A DNA stretch of 64,000 nucleotides from Microglena sp. YARC (lineage: Eukaryota; Chlorophyta; Chlorophyceae; Chlamydomonadales; Chlamydomonadaceae), in contig CM039467.1 of NCBI GenBank assembly GCA_022414725.1, forward strand, positions 6,813,101 to 6,877,100, written 5' to 3'. Shown here in pieces: positions 54,775 to 62,400 of this stretch. The notes below the pieces were generated by a model that was not told where the DNA came from, did no database searches, and worked only from the letters and a program-made list of their open reading frames with translations. A program made the position numbers and the translations under genes. Within the stretch, counting starts at the first letter, position 1, and the number at the start of each line of letters is the position of its first letter.

Positions 54775-54837
54775 TTTATTTGCAAGTTATATGTAGGATC
54801 TATACTTGTTATAACCTTGCTAGACACGGGCACAGGT

Positions 54838-55075
54838 CAGTTTTTTTCTACGACGACGCATCGCCCATGCGTCGTCGTTAGTTCATCGCATGGCGACGCG
54901 CGGTTTTGGCTAAAATAGTCAGAATCGGCCTTCCGTCGCCCATGCGTCGTCATTCATTCATCGCATGGCGACGCGCGGGTTTGGCAAAATAGTCAGAATC
55001 GGCCTTCCGTCGCCCACGTGGCTACGGAAAATCATTGGCAAATGGACTTCCGTCGCACGTTGTTATAACTGTCAG
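54838..55075 (+). repeat. Two to three 95-bp units with a perfect GC-rich palindrome
   Basis: GACGACGCAT-CGCCC-ATGCGTCGTC is a perfect stem-loop at the start; the unit (GTTCATCGCATGGCGACGCG, AAATAGTCAGAATCGGCC, TTCCGTCGCCCATGCGTCGT) repeats at about 54927 and in part at 55008. The block interrupts a repeat: GCTAGACACGGGCACAGG stands on both sides (54822, 55141). Confidence 0.75.
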
Positions 55076-55140
55076 TTCTGATCATCTGATCAGATGTCCT
55101 ACAGAACTCCCGTAGCCTAGCAGTTCCTGACAATTACCAT

Positions 55141-55247
55141 GCTAGACACGGGCACAGGTATAGACACAGGTCTAGGTGTAGGCATATACTTAGACATAGA
55201 TGTAGACGTTGTCAGAGACATAGACTTAGGGATAGACGTGTAGTTAG
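55141..55247 (+). repeat. GGTCTAGGTGTAGGCATA repeat, copy 2
   Basis: Colinear with 54160-54300, shortened by about 30 bases. Confidence 0.8.
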
Positions 55248-55249
55248 GC

Positions 55250-56161
55250 CCCGCACACTTGTTACACACACACACCACACTCGCCATACACACACACCAC
55301 ACGCCATACACACACACGCCACACACTCACCCTTGGCGCGCAGGTGTAGCTGAGTCCTCTCAATTCATCTTAGCCCCGGCTGCGGCGGCTTCTCTAGCTG
55401 GCCCGTCCATTCAGTGGCGCCCCACATCCCCCATATATGAGATCTGTCGCCTTACACACAGACCCCACACACATGACATACACACACACACCACACACAC
55501 ACTACACACGCCATACACACACACCCCACACACACGACATACACACACACACACCACACACACACCACACACGACATACACACACACTTATCCCCCCCAC
55601 ACACTCACCCTTGGCACGCAGGTGTAGCGGAGTCCCCTCCATACATCTCAGCCCCAGTCGCTAAGGTATCTGTGGCTGGCCCGTCCATTCAGTGGCGCCC
55701 CACATCCCCCATCTATGAGATCTGTCGACATACACACACACCCCACACACACGACATACGCACACACACCACACACACACCACACACGCCATACACACAC
55801 CACACACACACGACATACACACACACACCACACACACACCACACACGACATACACACACACCCCACGCACACGACATACACACACACACCACACACACAC
55901 ACCACACACGCCATACACACACACTTATCCCCCACACACACGACATACACACACACACACCACACACACACACCACACACGCCATACACACACACCACAC
56001 ACACACGACATACACACACACCACACACACACCACACACGCCATACACACACACCACACACACCACACACACACCACACACGCCATACACACACACCACA
56101 CACACCACACACGCCATACACACACACTTATCCCCCACACCCACCCACCCTTGGCACGCAG
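55250..56161 (+). repeat. (ACACACC/GCCATACAC)n array with two partial copies of the last exon
   Basis: CACACACACCACACACGCCA and CACACGACATACACAC units. Exon copies lie at 55343-55445 and 55621-55731: GCGCAG|GTGTAGCTGAGTCC, GGCCCGTCCATTCAGTGGCG, CCCCATATATGAGATCT. Both break off at GAGATCTGTCG, before the unique end of the real exon. Frames full of CVCV or THTPHT are by-products. Confidence 0.92.
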
Positions 56162-56349
56162 GTGTAGCCGAGTCCTCTCCATTCCTCTCACCCCCGGCGG
56201 CGGCGGCTTCTCTAGCTGGCCCGTCCATTCAGTGGCGCCCCACATCCCCCATCTATGAGATCTCTGGAACTGAAGAGACCAGGCCACCTCGATCTTCTTT
56301 GAGACTGAAGAGGGGGCCCTCATTCACATACCCTGGACCCTTACCCTGA
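56162..56349 (+). CDS. Ankyrin-repeat gene, last exon
   Basis: GCACGCAG|GT; two bases complete Gly with the G left by the 53847 exon (PS-G-VAESS), then VAESSPFLSPPAAAASLAGP, SIQWRPTSPIYEISGTEETR, PPRSSLRLKRGPSFTYPGPL, P and TGA at 56347-56349. The phase fit to the previous exon is exact. The C-terminal tail is basic and Pro/Ser-rich. A MITE is inserted two bases after the stop. The two upstream copies share only the first 100 bases, so this is the complete version. Confidence 0.7.
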
Positions 56350-56350
56350 T

Positions 56351-56502
56351 TAGGGTACTACTTCTTGCCAAATTGGTCAGCGCTTAAAGCGCACAAACTG
56401 CGCGCTGCCCCCACAGGGGGTTGAAAAATTGCGCGAAAAGCGCTGAGGGGCTCAAAAAGGCAGCGCGGCACTGCGCTGCTGCGCGCGCTTAGTAGTACCC
56501 TT
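56351..56502 (+). mobile_element. hAT-type MITE family A with 8-bp TSD ACCCTGAT
   Basis: 152 bases, internally deleted; ends TAGGGTACTAC / GTAGTACCCTT. Direct repeats ACCCTGAT at 56343-56350 and 56503-56510. The left target copy contains the stop codon of the ankyrin gene. Confidence 0.92.
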
Positions 56503-56651
56503 ACCCTGATATAGGATGTAGGGAAGTTGGCACCCACTTTAGTTCGCCCGCACTTCCGTTTATGGGGGTTAGGGTTCAGTAGTTCAGGTTTTGATTCAAA
56601 GGTTTAGGGTTAAGGTGGGTTTAGGGTTTAGGTAAGTGGGGGATATATATG

Positions 56652-56711
<60 letters not shown>

Positions 56712-56769
56712 ACTCATCTACACACCCATATACCCCCCCACTGATATAAGGACCCTCATCCAAACATCC
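56503..56769 (+). other. Spacer with (AT)n and TTTAGGG-like words
   Basis: GGTTTAGGGTTAAGG and GGTTTAGGGTTTAGG near 56600, then (AT)n at 56653-56708. No gene seen. Confidence 0.6.
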
Positions 56770-57710
56770 CGTCCCCTTCCCCTGGTATGAAAGCCCTTTG
56801 CCCTACATAGAGAGCCCATAGCTTTTTGTATGCTACAAGCAGCAGCTTCTAGGCAGCTCCCCTGACTTGCTATGCCTACTGGTCCCGTCCCCTAGTATGG
56901 AATCCCTTTGCCATAAATAGGGGGCCCAAAGCTTTTCTTATGCTACAAGTAGCAGCTTCTAGGCAGCTCCCCTGACTTGCTATGCGTACTGGTCCCGTCC
57001 CCTGGTATGGAAGCCCTTTGCCTTAAATAGGGGGCCCAAAGCTTTTCTTATGCTACAAGTAGCAGCTTCTAGGCAGCTCCCCTGACTTGCTATGCCTACT
57101 GGCCCCTTTCCCTGGTATGGAAGCCCTTTGCCTTAAATAGGGGGCCCAAAGCTTTTCTTATGCTACAAGTAGCAGCTTATAGGCAGCTCCCCTGACTTGC
57201 TATGCCTACTGGCCCCTTTCCCTGGTATGGAAGCCCTTTGCCTTAAATAGGGGGCCCAAAGCTTTTCTTATGCTACAAGTAGCAGCTTATAGGCAGCTCC
57301 CCTGACTTGCTATGCCTACTGGCCCCTTTCCCTGGTATGGAAGCCCTTTGCCTTAAATAGGGGGCCCAAAGCTTTTCTTATGCTACAAGTAGCAGCTTCT
57401 AGGCAGCTCCCCTGACTTGCTATGCCTACTGGACCCTTTCCCTGGTATGGAAGCCCTTTGCCTTAAATAGGGGGCCCAAAGCTTTTCTTATGCTACAAGT
57501 AGCAGCTTCTAGGCAGCTCCCCTGACTTGCTATGCCTACTGGCCCCTTTCCCTGGTATGGAAGCCCTTTGCCTTAAATAGGGGGCCCAAAGCTTTTCTTA
57601 TGCTACAAGTAGCAGCTTCTAGGCAGCTCCCCTGACTTGCTATGCCTACTGGCCCCTTTCCCTGGTATGGAAGCCCTTTGCCTTAAATAGGGGGCCCAAA
57701 GCTTTTCGTT
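56770..57710 (+). repeat. 110-bp tandem array, 9 copies
   Basis: CCTGGTATGG recurs at 57001, 57111, 57221, 57331, 57441, 57551 and 57661, with older copies at about 56781 and 56891. Unit words: AAGCCCTTTGCCTTAAATAG, GGGGCCCAAAGCTTTTCTTA, TGCTACAAGTAGCAGCTTCT, AGGCAGCTCCCCTGACTTGC. Nearly identical right of 57000. Confidence 0.96.
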
Positions 57711-57714
57711 TCCG

Positions 57715-58135
57715 TACTGTGGCGGTGGTACTACTGTGTACCGTGATCAAGCTTCTTGTTGGGTGTGTACTGTAGGGGCAGTACTACAGTGCACCGTGAG
57801 CAAGCATATTGTTGGGTGTGTACTGTAGGGGCAGTACTACAGTGTACCGTGATCAAACATCTTGTTGGGTGTGTACTGTAGGGGCAGTACTACAGTGTAC
57901 CGTGATCAAGCATCTTGTTGAGTGTGTCTTGTAGGGGCAGTACTACAGTGTACCGTGAGCAAGCATCTTGTTGGGTGTGTACTGTAGGGGCGGTACTACA
58001 GTGAACTGTGATCAAGCATCTTGTTGGGTGTGTCTTGTAGGGGCAGTACTACAGTGTACCGTGATCAAGAATCTTGTTGGGTGTGTCCTGTAGGGGCAGT
58101 ACTACAGTGTACCGTGAGCAAGCATATTTTTGCTC
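57715..58135 (+). repeat. 53-bp tandem array, about 8 copies
   Basis: TTGTTGGGTGTGT recurs every 53 bases from 57756 (57809, 57862, 57915, 57968, 58021, 58074). The unit includes GGGGCAGTACTACAGTGTAC and CCGTGATCAAGCATC. No unique spacers, so not CRISPR. Confidence 0.94.
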
Positions 58136-58194
58136 CCTTACAAGTCCAGATTAATCAGTATTGGATTCATGACATCTTTTGCTTTCTATTGCAG

Positions 58195-58308
58195 TACATC
58201 AGGCAGTACATCACCCCGCCCAGCGCAAAGGTGGGCTTCAGCATTGGCTGCCGTAAGCGCACCCAGTCAGAGTATTGTTCCTGGATTGGGATTGAAAAGA
58301 GCGTGTGA
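58195..58308 (+). CDS. Isolated terminal exon, unknown protein
   Basis: TTTCTATTGCAG|TAC then YIRQYITPPSAKVGFSIGCR, KRTQSEYCSWIGIEKSV and TGA at 58306-58308. Strong polypyrimidine acceptor. I do not recognise the family and found no matching upstream exon; the 110-bp and 53-bp arrays would lie in its intron. The array word GGGGCAGTACTACAG resembles the exon start (TTGCAGTACATCAGGCAGTAC in part), so the array may derive from this acceptor. Confidence 0.45.
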   Translation, partial: YIRQYITPPSAKVGFSIGCRKRTQSEYCSWIGIEKSV

Positions 58309-58577
58309 AGCATACAGGCTGCTCTCTGTCTAAGGCGGAGTGTACAGACTTCTACATTTCTCTACATATCAGTAGATTGGATTGGATTGTTACAATTTTT
58401 TTTCTCGTACGAGTTTCACTTATTTGGATATACAGCACGGTCGTCTGCGGTCATCTGGCCAACAGTCGTCTTGCACCGCTTTATACAGCATGCGTCTTTT
58501 CGACGGCCTAATGGATGATCAGACCAGCTCTGGTTGTCTGAATAGGAAGATACAGCTCTGTTGCCCTGCCCCATGTC

Positions 58578-58653
58578 CAAGCTCACGTTTCGTTGACAAT
58601 CGTGCCCACGGCACCTGTCACGTTTCGTTGACAATCGTGCCCACGGCACCTGT
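58578..58653 (+). repeat. 36-bp direct duplication
   Basis: CACGTTTCGTTGACAATCGT and GCCCACGGCACCTGT occur twice, immediately adjacent. Frame VPTAPVITQDGDSYEELAPG ends in TAG at 58716; a possible exon, unrecognised. Confidence 0.7.
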
Positions 58654-58749
58654 CATTACTCAGGATGGTGACTCTTATGAGGAGCTTGCCCCTGGATCTG
58701 GTTTCACTTATTTGTAGGGTTTAGGGGTTCCCTTTCGCCTATTAGGCCT

Positions 58750-58795
58750 TTAGCCTATTGGGCCTACCCCTGGACTGTAACATACATACACATTG
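58750..58795 (+). mobile_element. SINE-like family B, 3' fragment
   Basis: TTTAGCCTATTGGGCCTACC, CCTGGACTGTAACATACATA. Confidence 0.7.
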
Positions 58796-58895
58796 TAGGG
58801 AACGGCGGTACGATATCATATGTTATCATAAGATACCATATGACGACGGCAGTCTGACAAGGCCAAAGTTGCCATTTCGATACAATATCATTTTT
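58796..58895 (+). mobile_element. MITE family B-like 5' end
   Basis: TAGGGAACGGCGGTACGATA, then a sequence with ATATCATATGTTATCATAAG unlike the other copies. Followed by a poly-T run of about 25 at 58890-58914. Only the first 12 bases match well. Confidence 0.4.
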
Positions 58896-58916
58896 TTTTT
58901 TTTTTTTTTTTTTTTA

Positions 58917-59031
58917 GTTGTGAAAGGACTTTCACCCCAGGAGGTGGGTCTCCAGACACAAACCAGCGACACGGAGGATTCAGTTCGAATGGTGGTGCCA
59001 CTCCTACAATATGCAAAGTAGGCGCACTTAG
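58917..59031 (+). mobile_element. Dispersed repeat family C, copy 3
   Basis: GTTGTGAAAGGACTTTCACC, CAGACACAAACCAGCGACAC, GGAGGATTCAGTTCGAATGG, CTACAATATGCAAAGTAGGC. Preceded by poly-T. Confidence 0.78.
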
Positions 59032-59875
59032 GGCTTGAGATATGGTGGGCCTACATGGCGCCTACTTTTTTTTGTGCCTACTCGTGCCTACTAGTAGCAG
59101 TCCCGTAGTCCCGCACGCGCCGCTGTGGTCTCGTGGTTTTGATGGTGGAGGGGTCAGACCTGGACGGTTTCTTAGCTTCATATTTTGCCGAATGGGTTAT
59201 TTCTCTGTTGTCGCAAGTCAACCCTCAATTCGAGATGAAAATGTAGCCGAAGGACATGTAGAAGCTATCAGCGCAATGTGGGGCGAAGCAGGTGAGCACT
59301 ACCTAACCTTCTTTCAGCACCTTTCAGCACCTCCAACTTTCTCAAATCCGATATTTTTCGGCTTCCGCATCGTTGGCGCAGCTTCTTGAGCTTCGCAACC
59401 TCCTTCAATTCGTTGCGGGGCGTGCAGCATGCACCTGGCGACTTTTCACTCCTCTGGCCGACCTCAACTTCGACAGCCTTTTTCTCACTCTTCCCTTCAT
59501 ACGTTTCTGTGTTCTTGTGCTCGTCTTAAAGCGCTCAAGGAAACGCATCTGCCTATACCTTTAGATACCAACCCACGACCAAACGCACATTCACCATGAT
59601 ATGAGGCTGATTTGAGGCGGATGTGGGGCTGATCTGAGCTGTTGGGCTGACATTTCATCGGTTTCGGGGTAGTCCGGAAGGTCCGGTTAGTCCGGAAGGT
59701 CGGTGTAGTGCACTATCGGAGAGTTCGGTGAGGTGGTAGGATAGAGATGGTGGAGAGTAGGGGGGGTTCATGAATCATGACGGGAAGGATTGGTGGTCCA
59801 TTTCGGTAGATTCGGCGTTTGAAGTGTTCGGTGACCATTTGACCAAGTCAGGCTTGTCATACGGATAGCTTTTGG
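59032..59875 (+). other. Region with possible exon, no gene assigned
   Basis: A + frame 59042-59389 is open; SQPSIRDENVAEGHVEAISA followed by MWGEAG and a donor-like GCAG|GTGAGC (59290) looks exon-like. No family recognised. GTAGTCCGGAAGGTCCGG is duplicated near 59670-59700. Confidence 0.3.
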
Positions 59876-60020
59876 TCGCACCTCGACCACACCGACCCTC
59901 GACCACACTGACCCTCAACCACACCGAACCCCGACCACACTGACCCTCGACCACACCGACCCTCGACCACACTGACCCTCGACCACACCGACCCTCGACC
60001 ACATCGTCCCTCGACCAAAC
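59876..60020 (+). repeat. CCTCGACCACACTGACC array
   Basis: About nine units of 16 bases, alternating ...CACACCGACC... and ...CACACTGACC... to make a 32-base dimer. Confidence 0.93.
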
Positions 60021-60140
60021 GGATAATGTAGGGTGGATGTGTAAACAAGTGTGAATCTCCACCAGCCATCTTAAACCTCAATAATATGTAAACCTCAGTA
60101 ATATGTAAACAACTCCACCAGCCATCTTAAACCTCAGTGA

Positions 60141-60367
60141 TATACAATTGACAAGTTCTATGCAGCGTCGCCTGCGACGCTAAAAAATGGCGGAGAGTGA
60201 TCGCGAGAGAGCGACAGGTGGCAGCGGAAGCGAGACAGTTACGAGACCGTTGGCTGACGTGTCGGGCTTCATCACGGTCAGACGGATGGATGGATGGATG
60301 GATGGACGGACAAACGGGTAAACATGGGGGCTCCCGCCCCCCAGAAGGGGGGGCTCCGCCAAAAATT
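60141..60367 (+). mobile_element. GC-hairpin dispersed element, copy 2
   Basis: CTATGCAGCGTCGCCTGCGA through ACGGACAAACGGGTAAACAT to a G-run/C-run inverted pair and GGGCTCCGCCAAAAATTG. Reverse complement of 18319-18545; a (GGAT)n stretch has grown inside this copy. Confidence 0.7.
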
Positions 60368-60372
60368 GATAC

Positions 60373-60605
60373 GCCTTGCCACAGGGTGTGTGGTTTAAGG
60401 AACCTTCCCGTTCAAATTCAAATTTAAATTGTTATGCCTTGCCACAGGGTGTGTGGTTTAAGGAACCTTCCCGTTCAAATTCAAATTCAAATTGTTATGC
60501 CTTGCCACAGGGTGTGTGGTTTAAGGAACCTTCCCGTTCAAATTCAAATTTAAATTGTTATGCCTTGCCACAGGGTGTGTGGTTTAAGGAACCTTCCCGT
60601 TTGCT
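60373..60605 (+). repeat. 63-bp tandem repeat, 4 copies
   Basis: GCCTTGCCACAGGGTGTGTG at 60373, 60436, 60499 and 60562, with GGTTTAAGGAACCTTCCCG (containing the palindrome AAGGAACCTT) and TTCAAATTCAAATTTAAATT. A 21-residue frame repeats as a result. Confidence 0.94.
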
Positions 60606-61573
60606 TGCACTGGGGAATGGTGTCCGACATCAGTGATTTGGGCCAAACGGGGCGCGCTGGCGGATTGGGTAATCCACCAACATTTTGCCAGGTCAATGCA
60701 GCCAGTGCAATACACATAGTTGGGGAGGGAGTAACTCCCTTTGGACAACTTCCTTCATTACCGACGACTTTTCATTTCTTTCTTTTAAATTTCGTTCAAG
60801 CTCTCTAGTTAATGAATCATCAACCAACGTTTTGGCGCTCAGGTGTTACCGGACCCTGGTTTGGCTCCTCCCTCTGTCTCTCTGCCTACTGTTGCCCCCC
60901 TCAAGTTTTTTACACAGGGTGACAGGTCCAATATTTGTATACTCCAGCTTATGCCCAGAATAACTAATCCGCCATTGGTAACCTGAGCCAATTGATGGAG
61001 CACCCCAAATCTGTAACATCCGCCAACATTAAAATCCGCCACGATTTTAGCCCATTTTGCGTGCCTTCGGCTATCTCTATTTTCCGCCGACATATCATGC
61101 GCTTGCGGTAAGTAATTGAGTACCAGTTATTTATTCCAGATAACAGCAAGCTGGCCCACTCCTACAAGATGCACTTCCTCGGCTTGAATAATTCTGGCAA
61201 ACCAGCATTAGGCCATGACTACCCAGCCAAGGGTTGCACTTAATAACAAAAATTACAGTACAAACAAGAAGTTCCAGTTACGGTACTAATTGCAGTTAAT
61301 CGCAGGCTTGAATCGGCAGGCTACATAGAGGCAGCCTTTAAAATCTCAGCGTAAGTTCTGCACACGCGCTTTGGTTTAAGAACCGGTATGTTTGCGTACT
61401 GCAGAAAGTATAGGTTTCAGGAGTTTGTTGGTTTTATACTACCTCTGAAATCTGGCTTGGCAGCAAATCTCACACTCCACCCTCCACCCCAAAACTGCAC
61501 CTCATCCTTATACCGTATGCAACACCCACAGCCAAGCTACCTACTTTCCTAAACTCCAAGATTTTATTAACCA
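60606..61573. other. Spacer before the LINE, possibly its 5' region or host exons
   Basis: No repeat family from this window and no recognised gene. A minus frame 61093-60839 (MSAENRDSRRHAKWAKIVAD...) is open but unsupported. A possible exon is listed at 61141-61232. Confidence 0.35.
61141..61232 (+). CDS. Possible internal exon, unknown
   Basis: TATTTATTCCAG| then (D)NSKLAHSYKMHFLGLNNS and GKPALGHDYPAKG before GTTGCA. Good acceptor, weak donor. A GTAAGT 32 bases upstream would make an unusually short intron whose phase does not fit. Family unknown. Confidence 0.25.
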
Positions 61574-61794
61574 ATGGACATACTCATTTCTCGCAACTCC
61601 TTACTCCCCATCCCTCGCAGTGAACGCTGGAACGCAGTGGACCTGGCCTGGACCCCTCATCATTGGTGTGACCCCTCATCAGTGGTGATAAAACACGACA
61701 TTTTATTGTTTTCACACACAGGGGTGCGTGGCCAGCTAGACACCCCCCACATTCCAGTTTTCAAATGCCTTTCTTGTGCCCCTCGCCCCAAGTT

Positions 61795-62400
61795 GAGCAA
61801 GGATGGGGGGTTGCTATCTATGTCCGCACTTGCCTAAATGCTACTTAAGTCCATGAGGCACCTGAATTAGGCATGGCATGGATTCTCATACATGGAACAC
61901 ACATTGGTGTGTGCTATATCCCACATGCTAACAGCTCATACTACAAACATGGTGACGGCTGCATTAGTATAGAGGACCACTTCCTCACTCTAGGTAAAAT
62001 CATTGGGAACTTCCAGGAAAAAGGCAACGTTGTGGTGATGGGTGACTTCAACGCTCCGGTTGGTCTTGGTGTGGACAATGATGATACCGAGTTAGGAGAT
62101 GAACCAGTATCCCAAACCAATAGTACAGCCCCCAACCAAACCATTCAACCGAGGTGTAGCATGGACACAGCTCCCCCCAATCGATTGGGGGGGGCCCTAC
62201 TCCAGCTATGTGTAGTAACTGGTCTTATCATCCTTAACGGTAGAACAGAAGGTGATATGCAAGGTGCACATACCTTCTTTGCAGATGGCATGGACAAGAA
62301 ATCTGTCATTGATTATGCGCTAGCCGCCCCTAGTCTTCTCAACACCCCAGGAGTAAAGTTTAGTGTGGCTCCCAAGCATGCCCTCTCAGGCCCGGGGGTA
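61795..62400 (+). pseudogene. LINE AP-type endonuclease domain, interrupted
   Basis: EQGWGVAIYVRTCLNAT, stop TAA at 61846-61848, then VHEAPELGMAWILIHGTHIG, VCYIPHANSSYYKHGDG, GKIIGNFQEKGNVVVMGDFN (the family GDFN motif with catalytic Asp and Asn), RLGGALLQLCVVTGLIILNG and FFADGMDKKSVIDYALA (IDY block). The final catalytic (S/F)DHMPI occurs at 62406-62420 in another frame, entered through a one-base deletion near the G-run at 62391-62398. The AP endonuclease nicks target DNA to prime reverse transcription. As written the domain could not be made in one piece. Confidence 0.82.

Noticed and set aside
55648..56349. CVCVVCV / THTPHT frames of 130-225 codons
   Set aside because: Translations of an ACACACC array; only the terminal exon portion (56162-56349) is retained.
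57715..58135. CRISPR-like regular repeats (53 bp), also the 67-bp array
   Set aside because: No unique spacers; units are continuous tandem copies in a eukaryotic context.
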